A DNA stretch of 64,000 bases from Alphaproteobacteria bacterium (GTDB lineage: Bacteria; Pseudomonadota; Alphaproteobacteria; Micropepsales; Micropepsaceae), in NCBI GenBank assembly GCA_025350465.1, contig JANXXU010000008.1, forward strand, positions 124,001 through 188,000, in the 5' to 3' direction. The stretch's first letter is position 1. Every line of letters begins with the position of its first letter. Positions 55,145-64,000 of the stretch are shown piece after piece. The notes under the pieces were generated by a model that searched no databases, had not been told where the DNA came from, and was given only the letters and a program-made list of their open reading frames with translations. A program made the translations under genes and the position numbers.

Positions 55145-58100
55145 CTATTCCGCCGCCTGCGCTGAGGCGAGTACGCGTTCGGCGCCGGCGAGGTCGACGG
55201 CGACAAGCTGCGAGATGCCGCGTTCCTGCATCGTCACGCCGATGAGACGGTCCATGCGCGACATCGTGAGCGCGTGGTGCGTGATGACCAAGAACCGCGT
55301 CTCGGTCATGCGCGTCATTTCGTCGAGCAGATTGCAGAAGCGCTCGACATTGGCATCGTCGAGCGGCGCGTCGACTTCGTCGAGCACGCACACCGGCGCC
55401 GGGTTGACAAGAAATACGGCAAAGATCAGCGCCATCGCCGTCAGCGCCTGTTCGCCGCCCGACAGCAGCGACATCGTCTGCAGGCGCTTGCCGGGCGGGC
55501 GCGCCAGGATTTCAAGGCCGGCCTCGAGCGGATCGTCGGACTCCGTCAACGTCAGCCGCGCTTCGCCGCCGCCGAAGAGCGATTTGAACAGCTTCTCGAA
55601 ATTCGCATTGACCGTCTCGAAGGCGGCCAGCAACCGCTCGCGCCCTTCGCGGTTGAGCGAGCCGATGCCTTGGCGCAGCCGCGCGATCGCTTCCTCCAGA
55701 TCGTTCTTCTCGCCGGTCAGCGTCGTCAGCCGTGTCTCGCACTCGTCGGCTTCTTCCTCGGCGCGCAAATTGACGCCGCCAAGTTGCTCCCGTTCGCGCT
55801 TCAGCTTTTCGACTTTTGCTTCAGCCTGGTCGAGCGGCGGCATCGCGTCGCCGGATTCGTGTTCGGCCTTCGCCGCCAATTCGTGGGGCGCACAGTCGAG
55901 TGTTTCGCGCGCCTTCGCCACGGTTTCTTCAAGGCGCTCGCGTTGCGCGGCGAGGACCGCTTCGGCGCGCGCCCGTTCTTCGCGCGCCGCGGCGACGGTG
56001 TGATCTGCCGCGCGCGACTGCGTCTGCGCGGCCTTGACCGCGTTCTCCGCGTTCGCGAGTTCGTCGTTTGCGGCGTGGCGCAAGCGCTCGGCTTCGCCGA
56101 GCAGATCGAGCAACCGCGAGCGCTTCTCGGCGATTTCGGCCGGGATGTGCTCAAGTGCCTGGAGTTCGCCGCGCGCTTCCGCTTGGCGCAGCGTCAACGC
56201 GGTGATCTGAGCCTGCGCCGCATCGACCCGCGCGCCCCAGCCCTTGAGTTCGCCGGCAATCGCGTTGATCCGTTGGCGGCGCAGATGAATGTCACGCTCG
56301 AGATTGTCGCTCGCCGCTTTGGCTTCCGCGTAAGCGGCGCGCGCCGCGGCTGCCGCTTCGCGCGACGCGCTCTGTCGCTGTTCGATCTCCGACATGGGAA
56401 CGAGATCGGCGAATTCTCTGTCGGTGCGCGCGCATGCTTGCTCGGCCTCTGCGACGTCGCCCGACAGGGCTTCGTGGCGCTCGCCCAACGCCTGGGTGCG
56501 CGCGACGGTTTGGGCCTGACGCCGTTCGACTTCGGAAAGTGCGGTGCGCGCCGATGAAGCTTCCGCCTCCGCGCGGCGCCACGCTTCGCGCGCTTGGCGT
56601 TCCGCCAGATCCGTGTTCTCGCGCACCTCGCGTGCCGCCTGCCAGACACTCCGCATTTCGGTCATGTGCACGTCGGCGGCGGCAATCGTGCCGTTGAGAT
56701 CGGTAAGCCGGTTGCGCTGTCGCAAGCGAATGGCGGCCGCGGTCGGCGCTTCCGCCGTCGCGGTGAAGCCGTCCCAGCGCCACAGATCGCCGTCGCGGCT
56801 GACGAGGCGTTGACCCGGCTGCAATTGTGATTGCAACGCGCGGCCTTGCCCGCGATCGGCGACGCCGATTTGGCTGAGCCGCCGCGAAAGCGCAGCCGGC
56901 GCCTGAACCAATTCCGACAAGGGTTGCACGCCGAACGGCAACAGCGGCGGCTGATCGAACGCCGCAAGCTGCGTCCAATGAATGGGCGCCGCATCGTCCG
57001 CCGGCACGTTCAGGTCATCTCCGAGTGCCGCGCCCAGCGCCGTCTCATAACCTGGCGTCACGTGCACGAGGTCGATCACCGGCGGCCATTGATCGCTGCC
57101 GTCGGCGTCAAGGAGTTCGCGCAGCGCCCGTGCTTCGGCTTTCAACTTTTGCAGTTCGCGCTCGGCGGTGTCGTTGGTCTGCCGTTTTGCCCCTTCCGCA
57201 TCGCCAGCGACGCGCCGGCTTTCTTCGGCGGTGGCGAGTGACGCGCGGGCGGTTTCGGCGGCGGCTTCGGCGTCGTTGAAACGCACCGTCGCTTCCTGGA
57301 TCAACGGCGCCGCCGCGGCGGCTTGCGCCAGCCGCGCGATTTCGGCCGCCACAGTATTCAATTCGGTGCGCAGCCGTTCGACGCGCTGGCGCGCTTCGTG
57401 TCCGCGACGATCGAGCTCGGCGCGTTTGGCGCGCGCTTCCGCAACTTCAGCGGTAACGGCGTCGGCATGACGCTCGGCCTCGCCGAGGCTCGTGCGTGCC
57501 TGTGCCAAATGTTCGCTTGCCAGCGTCGCCGCTTGCGCTTCGCCGCCGGCGCCACCCTCGAGCGCGGCACGCTCGCCGTCGAGCTGCGCGATCGTGGTTT
57601 TGGCGTCGTCCAGGCGCGCCCCCTCGCGTCCCGTATCTTCATCGATCTGGGCAATGCGTGCTGTCAGCCTTTCGGCGGCCGCCTTCGCGCGCACCTCTTC
57701 GCCGTCGAGCGCCATGCGCTCAGCCGTCAACCGCTGCAACGCTGCAGAACGTTCGGCTGCGGTTTGGCGAAGAGGTGGGACGAGTTCGTCCGCCGCCAGT
57801 ACCGCGTTCGTCGCCTGCGCCGCCTTGAACGTGAGCTCCTCGACTTCGGAACGCAGGCGCGACAGCTCTTCTTCCGCCGCCACCGCCGCCGTCGACGTCA
57901 TTTGCCAACGCACGTAGAGCGCCATCGCTTCCGCGCGCTGAATGTGTCCTGAAAGGTTGCGATAGCGTGCCGCCTGGCGCGCTTGACGCTTGAGGTTCTG
58001 CAGCTGCGTTTCGATTTCCTGGATGATGTCCGCGACACGCGCGAGATTTTGCGTTGCCGCGTTGAGTTTGAGCTCCGCCTCATGACGCCGCGCGTGCAAC

Positions 58101-58615
58101 CCGGAGATGCCCGCCGCCTCTTCGAGAATAGCGCGGCGCTGAATGGGCTTGGAATTGATCAGTTGTCCGATCTGGCCTTGCTTGACCAATGCCGGCGAAT
58201 GCGCACCCGACGAGATGTCGGCGAAGAACAACTGCACGTCGCGCGCCCGCGCATCGCGTCCGTTGATTCTGTAAATCGAGCCCATCTCGCGCTCGATGCG
58301 CCGCGAGATCTCGATCGCTTCGTGCTCGTTGTATGAGGCGGGCGCCGACCGCGTCGCATTGTCGATGACGAGCGCGACCTCGGCTGTGTTGCGGCTGGGC
58401 CGGTTGTTGGTGCCGGCGAAGATCACGTCGTCCATCGCGCCGCCGCGCATCGATTTCGGCGAGTTCTCGCCCATCACCCAACGCAATGCTTCGAGCAAAT
58501 TCGACTTGCCGCAGCCGTTCGGCCCGACGATGCCGGTCAACCCTTGCTCGATCGGCAAGTCGGTGGACTCGACGAACGATTTGAATCCGGTGAGTCGAAG
58601 TCGCGTGAACTTCAC
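55145..58615 (-). CDS. smc: chromosome segregation protein SMC
   Basis: An 1156-residue condensin. N-terminal ATPase half with GIVGPNGCGKSNLLEALRWV (Walker A), long coiled coil, a hinge near residues 500-640 (IDLVHVTPGYETALGAALGD, PFGVQPLSELVQ), second coiled coil, then LLSGGEQALTAMALIFAVFL (signature, about residue 1050) and PVCVLDEVDAPLDD (Walker B). It organises the chromosome with ScpA and ScpB, which are not in the window. Downstream of dsbA in the same direction, 27 bases apart, as in many alphaproteobacteria. Confidence 0.97.
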   Translation of the reverse strand: MKFTRLRLTGFKSFVESTDLPIEQGLTGIVGPNGCGKSNLLEALRWVMGENSPKSMRGGAMDDVIFAGTNNRPSRNTAEVALVIDNATRSAPASYNEHEAIEISRRIEREMGSIYRINGRDARARDVQLFFADISSGAHSPALVKQGQIGQLINSKPIQRRAILEEAAGISGLHARRHEAELKLNAATQNLARVADIIQEIETQLQNLKRQARQAARYRNLSGHIQRAEAMALYVRWQMTSTAAVAAEEELSRLRSEVEELTFKAAQATNAVLAADELVPPLRQTAAERSAALQRLTAERMALDGEEVRAKAAAERLTARIAQIDEDTGREGARLDDAKTTIAQLDGERAALEGGAGGEAQAATLASEHLAQARTSLGEAERHADAVTAEVAEARAKRAELDRRGHEARQRVERLRTELNTVAAEIARLAQAAAAAPLIQEATVRFNDAEAAAETARASLATAEESRRVAGDAEGAKRQTNDTAERELQKLKAEARALRELLDADGSDQWPPVIDLVHVTPGYETALGAALGDDLNVPADDAAPIHWTQLAAFDQPPLLPFGVQPLSELVQAPAALSRRLSQIGVADRGQGRALQSQLQPGQRLVSRDGDLWRWDGFTATAEAPTAAAIRLRQRNRLTDLNGTIAAADVHMTEMRSVWQAAREVRENTDLAERQAREAWRRAEAEASSARTALSEVERRQAQTVARTQALGERHEALSGDVAEAEQACARTDREFADLVPMSEIEQRQSASREAAAAARAAYAEAKAASDNLERDIHLRRQRINAIAGELKGWGARVDAAQAQITALTLRQAEARGELQALEHIPAEIAEKRSRLLDLLGEAERLRHAANDELANAENAVKAAQTQSRAADHTVAAAREERARAEAVLAAQRERLEETVAKARETLDCAPHELAAKAEHESGDAMPPLDQAEAKVEKLKREREQLGGVNLRAEEEADECETRLTTLTGEKNDLEEAIARLRQGIGSLNREGRERLLAAFETVNANFEKLFKSLFGGGEARLTLTESDDPLEAGLEILARPPGKRLQTMSLLSGGEQALTAMALIFAVFLVNPAPVCVLDEVDAPLDDANVERFCNLLDEMTRMTETRFLVITHHALTMSRMDRLIGVTMQERGISQLVAVDLAGAERVLASAQAAE

Positions 58616-58642
58616 CTGGGCTCCACCTTGGGCTGACTGGGG

Positions 58643-59536
58643 TTAGTGGGGTGGAGGCGATGGCGTGGCTGGCGCCGGAGTTGTCGGTGCAGGCGTTGTC
58701 GGCGCCGGTGTCGCCGGTGGCGCGGTCTCTGCCGGTGGCGTGGCTCCGCCAGCGGCCGGCGCGGGCGTTGTGCTGCCGGCGGGCGGCGTAGCGGGTTCGC
58801 CCGACGGCGCTGCCGGTGGTGGCGCCGCTTTGCCGAGGCGCTTCAATTCCGCGCGGATTTTTTGGTCGATCTCCGCATAGGGAACTTCGCCGTTGGCGAG
58901 GGGCTTGCCGTTCATCAGAAAGGTCGGCGTTCCGCCAACACAATAGTCTTTGACGGCCGTTTGCTGAATCGCGTTGATCTTTTGGGCGTCCTTTTGCCCT
59001 CCGGCCAGGCATTGCTCGAAGGCGTCGCCCGTCATGCCGGCGCGCCGCGCCATTTCTTTGATCGATCCGCGCAGGTCCTGATTGTCCGGCGTGCCCCAAG
59101 TCTGCTGCGTCTGGTACATCAGCGAAACGAAAGGCAAATAGGCGTCCCGGCCCAGGCACCGCCCAACCACCGACACCGTCAATGCGACGCTATCGAGCGG
59201 AAACTCGCGGAATACATAGCGCACATACCCCTTGTCTACGTAGTCCGCCTCGAGGTGCGGCAGCACGTTGTTGTTGAAGCGCGCGCAGTGCGGGCATGTC
59301 ATCGAGGCGTATTCGATGATCGTGATCGGCGCCTTTGGATCGCCCTTGGCGTAATCGTCGGCGGTGACCGCAAATGTTTCCTTGGGCGTGCAGGTACCCG
59401 CCGCGATCTCGCTGCCCGTTTTGCCCCACACCCAATAGCCAATGGCACCCAGTACAATGAGTGTGCCTACGGCCCCGGCGGCCAAGTAGGGCAGCTCGAC
59501 CGCGATCGGTCCAACATATGGGACGTTGATTTTCAC
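58643..59536 (-). CDS. DsbA-family thioredoxin-like protein with a Pro/Ala/Thr-rich tail
   Basis: A 297-residue protein with an N-terminal membrane helix (LPYLAAGAVGTLIVLGAIGYWVW) and a DsbA-like thioredoxin domain on the periplasmic side. Active site CPHC in YASMTCPHCARF; cis-Pro region CVGGTPTFLMNG. The last 55 residues are low complexity (APAAGG, TPAPTTPAPTTPAPATP), a likely flexible spacer. The pair dsbA-smc is typical in this group. It should make or shuffle disulfides in the cell envelope. Confidence 0.93.
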   Translation of the reverse strand: MKINVPYVGPIAVELPYLAAGAVGTLIVLGAIGYWVWGKTGSEIAAGTCTPKETFAVTADDYAKGDPKAPITIIEYASMTCPHCARFNNNVLPHLEADYVDKGYVRYVFREFPLDSVALTVSVVGRCLGRDAYLPFVSLMYQTQQTWGTPDNQDLRGSIKEMARRAGMTGDAFEQCLAGGQKDAQKINAIQQTAVKDYCVGGTPTFLMNGKPLANGEVPYAEIDQKIRAELKRLGKAAPPPAAPSGEPATPPAGSTTPAPAAGGATPPAETAPPATPAPTTPAPTTPAPATPSPPPH

Positions 59537-59664
59537 GAATGCCCCCGAACCACTAGATGTTGCGGACTATAGGGCTGATTCCCGGCGCTGCTCAACGCTT
59601 GAGATGCCGGGCGTTTAGCCCTTTGAATGGACGCAATAGGCGTCCCATCGGGGTATCCCAAGCA

Positions 59665-60159
59665 GTGGCTGCCGCCGTCAATATTCGAGAGGCCGCGGTG
59701 GCTGATTGGCCGCGGATATGGCCCGTATTGGAGCCTACGATCCGTGCTGGCGACACCTATGCATTGCTTCAGACCTGGCATGAAGACGAGGTGCGAACCT
59801 ATTGGTTTCAGACTGGGAATAAGGTGTTCGTGGCTGAGGCTGCCGGCAACCTCCTTGGCACCTATTATTTGCGGGCCAACGCACTGGGTCCCGGTTCCCA
59901 TATCGCAAACTGCGGCTATGTCACCGCCATCGAAGCCCGAGGACGTGGCGTTGCCCGGGCAATGTGTTTGCACTCGCAGGCATGGGCCAAGGCGCGTGGC
60001 TTTCATGCCATGCAATTCAACTTTGTGGTCGCAAGCAACACAGTCGCACTCAAGCTTTGGCAGGAACTGGGCTTTGCCCAAGTCGGCCGTTTGCCGGGAG
60101 CCTTCCGCCATCCGCAACGCGGCCTCGTCGACGCGCTCGTTATGTACAAAGTGCTGTGA
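59665..60159 (+). CDS. GNAT N-acetyltransferase
   Basis: A 164-residue acetyltransferase: VNIREAAVADWPRIWPVLEP, GNLLGTYYLRANALGPGSHI, ANCGYVTAIEARGRGVARAM (acetyl-CoA loop GRGVA) and ASNTVALKLWQELGFAQVGR. Substrate unknown. The frame is open to ATG 59557, but that start lies only 20 bases from the divergent dsbA start; GTG 59665 begins just before the domain and is preferred, though without a clear ribosome binding site. Confidence 0.8.
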   Translation: MAAAVNIREAAVADWPRIWPVLEPTIRAGDTYALLQTWHEDEVRTYWFQTGNKVFVAEAAGNLLGTYYLRANALGPGSHIANCGYVTAIEARGRGVARAMCLHSQAWAKARGFHAMQFNFVVASNTVALKLWQELGFAQVGRLPGAFRHPQRGLVDALVMYKVL

Positions 60160-60167
60160 CCGTCCCT

Positions 60168-60686
60168 CTATCGCACGATCCGTCGCCGGCTGTGCGCCAA
60201 TGCTTCCCGGCCAAGACGGGTGAAGGCCGACCGAAGGTCGGGATCCGCGATCACGTCCGTGGCTTCGGCGAGCGTTGCTTCTTCCGCCGCGGTAAGTGGG
60301 CGTGCGGGCGGCGGTGGCACGACCGGTTGCGGAATGTCGCCGACGATGACTTTGATCTTCTTCACCACCGGGCGGCCGAAATAGGTATTGATCTTGTCGA
60401 TGAGCTGGGGCGTCTGATGCTGCAATTCGAGCGCCGCCCGGTCGTCCGCGAGCAGTGTCAGCGTCGCACCGTCTTCGCCTTTGCCGCTGAGCCGTTGCGG
60501 CAGACAGCGTTGCGCCAGGCTCGCGCCCGCAATCGCCGCCCAGCGCGTCACGAGGTCGACATCGCCAAAGCCGTGCGCCGCCAGATGATGCTTCAAGAGT
60601 GCACCCGCATCTTGGGCGAACGCTCGCGGCCCGCGCCGCTGAATACGCGGGCCTGCGGTTTCGGGCTCTGTGGGTTTGTCTGACAT
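60168..60686 (-). CDS. DUF721 domain protein (DciA-like)
   Basis: A 172-residue protein with a DUF721 core: LVTRWAAIAGASLAQRCLPQ, GATLTLLADDRAALELQHQT, PQLIDKINTYFGRPVVKKIK and VIVGDIP. DUF721 proteins include DciA, which loads the DnaB helicase, so a replication role is plausible. ATG 60686 overlaps the ATG of the divergent mutY gene by two bases. The order with mutY and dsbA is common in alphaproteobacteria. Confidence 0.88.
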   Translation of the reverse strand: MSDKPTEPETAGPRIQRRGPRAFAQDAGALLKHHLAAHGFGDVDLVTRWAAIAGASLAQRCLPQRLSGKGEDGATLTLLADDRAALELQHQTPQLIDKINTYFGRPVVKKIKVIVGDIPQPVVPPPPARPLTAAEEATLAEATDVIADPDLRSAFTRLGREALAHSRRRIVR

Positions 60687-61815
60687 GGCGCTCGTATCTT
60701 CTCGCAAATCGCGCGGCGGGGAAACCGGCGAAACGGCACAATCCCGAACTGCGCGCGTCAGGCGTTTGCTTGCCTGGTATGACCGGCACCGCCGGACCCT
60801 GCCGTGGCGGGCGCGTCCCGGCGAAACCGTCGACCCTTATCGCGTGTGGCTGTCGGAGATCATGCTCCAGCAGACGACCGTGGCCACTGTCGCTCCGTAT
60901 TACCTTGCGTTCCTCAAGCGCTGGCCGACGGTCAAAGCGTTGGCGGCGGCGCCGGTCGAGGACGTGATGAGCGCTTGGGCGGGCCTTGGCTACTACAGCC
61001 GCGCCCGCAATCTGCACGCCTGCGCGCGCCACGTGGCGGAGCGCTTGGACGGCAAGTTTCCCGACAGGGAAGACGCGTTGCTGGAACTGCCGGGCATCGG
61101 ACCGTACACGGCCGGTGCCGTCGCGGCGATCGCGTTCGGCAAGCGCGCCGCACCGGTCGACGGCAACATTGAGCGCGTCCTCGCGCGGCTCTACGCCGTG
61201 CGCGAACCGTTGCCCGGTGCGAAAGCGAAGCTCAAAGCGCTGGCGCGTGAGTTGGCGCCGCGCGAACGGGCAGGGGATTTCGCCCAAGCGATGATGGATC
61301 TGGGCGCCACGATCTGCACGCCCAAGGCGCCCGCTTGCAAAAATTGTCCGTGGGCGGACGATTGCGCGGGCCGCACGCTGGGCTTGGCCGCGGTCTTGCC
61401 GTATCGCGACGCCAAGGCCGCGCGCCCGCTCAAACGCGGCGCCGCCTTTGTCGTTATTTCAAATGAAGGTGCGATCTTGCTGCGTCGCCGTCCGCCAAAG
61501 GGCTTGCTCGGCGGCATGCACGAACCGCCGATGAGCGCATGGGGGGACGCGTTCCCTGCAAGTTCGGCGAAGCTTGCACCGATCAAGGCAGTATTTCGCA
61601 AACTACCCGGCTTGGTGCGCCACGGCTTCACGCACTTCGAATTGGAGTTGCAGGTCTATCGCGCTGAAGGTGTTTCGCCGAAAGTCGCGCCCACGGCCAC
61701 CGAGTGGGCACCCCTCGACGATCTCAAACGCTTCGCCTTGCCGACGGTGATGAAGAAAGTCATCGCTCACGCTGTCGCAGACCGCGACGCGGGACCGCTT
61801 TTCAAGCGCCGTTGA
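60685..61815 (+). CDS. mutY: adenine DNA glycosylase
   Basis: A 376-residue repair enzyme that removes adenine paired with 8-oxoguanine. SEIMLQQTTVATVAPYY, helix-hairpin-helix ELPGIGPYTAGAVAAIAFG, catalytic Asp in APVDGNIERVLARL, the 4Fe-4S cysteines as C-x6-C-x2-C-x5-C in CTPKAPACKNCPWADDC, and a C-terminal NUDIX-like domain (AAFVVISNEGAILLRRRP, GFTHFELELQVY). ATG 60685 is used. The start overlaps the divergent DUF721 start, so promoters must lie within the coding parts. Confidence 0.96.
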   Translation: MALVSSRKSRGGETGETAQSRTARVRRLLAWYDRHRRTLPWRARPGETVDPYRVWLSEIMLQQTTVATVAPYYLAFLKRWPTVKALAAAPVEDVMSAWAGLGYYSRARNLHACARHVAERLDGKFPDREDALLELPGIGPYTAGAVAAIAFGKRAAPVDGNIERVLARLYAVREPLPGAKAKLKALARELAPRERAGDFAQAMMDLGATICTPKAPACKNCPWADDCAGRTLGLAAVLPYRDAKAARPLKRGAAFVVISNEGAILLRRRPPKGLLGGMHEPPMSAWGDAFPASSAKLAPIKAVFRKLPGLVRHGFTHFELELQVYRAEGVSPKVAPTATEWAPLDDLKRFALPTVMKKVIAHAVADRDAGPLFKRR

Positions 61816-61840
61816 CTGGGTCACCCTTCTTCCTTCTGTT

Positions 61841-61913
61841 GTCATGGTCGGCCCCCGGGTCGCGGCTCTGCCTTGCCCGAGGGTAAACTCCGGCCGACCA
61901 TCCACGACTTTTT
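61841..61913. repeat. palindromic 3'-end element after mutY
   Basis: CATGGTCGG (61843-61851) pairs with CCGACCAT (61894-61901) and is followed by CCACGACTTTTT. The loop includes CCCCCGGGTCG and CCCGAGGG. On the plus strand it follows mutY and looks like a terminator with a T-run. Confidence 0.75.
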
Positions 61914-61928
61914 GTAAGAACCATATGC

Positions 61929-62636
61929 CTAATCGTAAGGATGTATGAACACGCCCGAGCGCAAGTCGCGTTCCTCCTGACGAATAATGGTGGCTCGGAG
62001 GGGCTGGCTGTCCGAACGGTGACACTGTACCGCCTTCGCCAACGGCATCGTGCCCAGTTCCAAAAAACCGAAGCGCTCCGAACGTTGAAGAACGCCATCG
62101 GCGACTCGCGATAGGTCGAACATCTGTAGCTTCCACGAAGAATCGTCTCCCCAAATGCAACCCGCTACAAAAGCCAAATCGAGGGTTCTCCATGGGCCAA
62201 TGGTTTCGAGTATGCCGTCTCCAATTTCCTTCTCGCTCTCTACAAGAGCATACGCTTCGGCCTCGAATTTCCGCCATAAGCGGTCGTATTTCGGGTCGCC
62301 TATTTTTGTCCAGCGCCTTTCGCGATACCGCGGCACGAACAGCTCAACCGGACAGAACCCGTTTGACTCCGGATTCTCGCCGCCGATGTCGCGGCAATCG
62401 GGCAATGTCATTATTCGCGTGCACGTGTAATCCTTCGAGTAGAGCGCGTACCAAGAGCCGTCCAGTTCGAACGGCTCGAACGTCTCCTCTCCAAAGCGAT
62501 AGTAGTGGCGCTCGTATGAGCCAATCTCGGCGTCACCGTCGTAGATCGTGACAACAGTTGAATCCCATTGGTTGGGTCGATTGGGTTTTGGCTTCGTCGT
62601 TACGCGAAACCGCCGGACGCTTGGATCAGCTCGCAT
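61929..62636 (-). CDS. hypothetical protein, orphan
   Basis: A 235-residue soluble protein with many Trp, Tyr and Phe residues: STVVTIYDGDAEIGSYERHY, FEPFELDGSWYALYSKDYTC, MTLPDCRDIGGENPESNGFC, WKLQMFDLSRVADGVLQR. No domain recognised; the W/Y-rich short repeats recall WG-like or phage-borne proteins only loosely. ATG 62636 follows AGAGG; the frame runs on to 63053 but overlaps ccrM antisense and is rejected. Its DNA is lower in GC than its neighbours. It lies between two opposed copies of the 3'-end element. Confidence 0.6.
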   Translation of the reverse strand: MRADPSVRRFRVTTKPKPNRPNQWDSTVVTIYDGDAEIGSYERHYYRFGEETFEPFELDGSWYALYSKDYTCTRIMTLPDCRDIGGENPESNGFCPVELFVPRYRERRWTKIGDPKYDRLWRKFEAEAYALVESEKEIGDGILETIGPWRTLDLAFVAGCIWGDDSSWKLQMFDLSRVADGVLQRSERFGFLELGTMPLAKAVQCHRSDSQPLRATIIRQEERDLRSGVFIHPYD

Positions 62637-62696
62637 TGCTGTCAGGCCTCTACTGTTCGTCGATACAACGATCGCGATATGTAGCGTGGCTCGTCG

Positions 62697-62737
62697 AAAA
62701 AGTCGTGGATGGTCGGCCTTCGCCGACCATGACAGCG
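62697..62737. repeat. palindromic 3'-end element after ccrM
   Basis: AAAAAGTCGTGGATGGTCGG then CCTTCGCCGACCATGACAGC. On the minus strand it follows the ccrM stop and reads ATGGTCGGC..GCCGACCAT then CCACGACTTTTT. Same family as 61841-61913 and 35321-35402. Confidence 0.8.
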
Positions 62738-62757
62738 CCGGGAGTGCTTGCCGTCCC

Positions 62758-64000
<1,243 letters not shown>

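Noticed and set aside
59533-61287. A 584-codon frame antisense to the GNAT and mutY genes
   Set aside because: Overlaps mutY and GNAT completely; no family resemblance.

Overview
The window looks like one continuous stretch of an alphaproteobacterial chromosome, GC-rich and mostly housekeeping. Several independent signs point to the Rhizobiales or a close relative. tldD lies divergent from a ctaC-ctaD-ctaB-coxF-ctaG-ctaE-DUF983-surf1 cytochrome oxidase operon. The ATP synthase F0 genes form a separate cluster that includes a b' subunit. The order ispH-thrB-rnhA is present, as are a CcrM-type GANTC methyltransferase and the group smc / dsbA / DUF721 / mutY / ccrM. Two tandem copies of a palindromic intergenic repeat of the type I associate with rhizobial genomes sit at 29896-30000. 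The family and genus cannot be named from sequence alone.

Layout: 1-3370 is an accessory-looking edge with the tail of an unknown Cys/Trp-rich protein overlapping a small helical-repeat gene, a P-loop NTPase and small exported or unknown proteins. 3578-8614 holds an ABC-2 exporter, a MAPEG protein, a 2H phosphoesterase, a membrane protein and an SPFH protein. 9020-12154 holds a response regulator, a membrane-bound LytTR regulator and a carboxylesterase. 12456-20264 is tldD and the aa3 oxidase assembly operon. 20261-24212 is thrC, a frameshifted M16 peptidase, a GNAT and an FKBP isomerase. 24329-28829 includes a c-di-GMP protein (PAS-GGDEF-EAL) and YqgE/AlgH. 28947-33850 is a DsbD-like protein, a peroxiredoxin and small regulator/effector pairs (TetR-DUF4260, ArsR-SRPBCC). 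33855-39085 is rnhA, thrB, ispH and argS. 39222-39777 is an AbrB/MazF-like toxin-antitoxin pair. 39890-45065 is the glycine cleavage system behind a tandem glycine riboswitch. 46592-49034 is the F0 operon. 49249-54459 is a mixed acyl-CoA synthetase, SDR, enoyl-CoA hydratase, cupin and aminotransferase group. 54497-55140 is vapBC. 55145-63855 is smc, dsbA, GNAT, DUF721, mutY, an orphan gene and ccrM.

The genes connect as follows: respiratory complex IV and F0 serve energy conservation; the gcv system serves one-carbon metabolism; thrB and thrC complete threonine synthesis; smc, ccrM and mutY serve chromosome upkeep. I do not see a large new defence or biosynthetic system. The most unusual material is non-coding: five GANTC sites packed upstream of ccrM, a family of identically oriented 3'-end hairpins after mutY, ccrM and ispH, several composite palindromic repeats (three of them inside or just after the gcv operon), and clear operator palindromes in front of small regulator operons. 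A one-base deletion in the M16 peptidase gene and a decayed fragment of a second dienelactone hydrolase are also visible.
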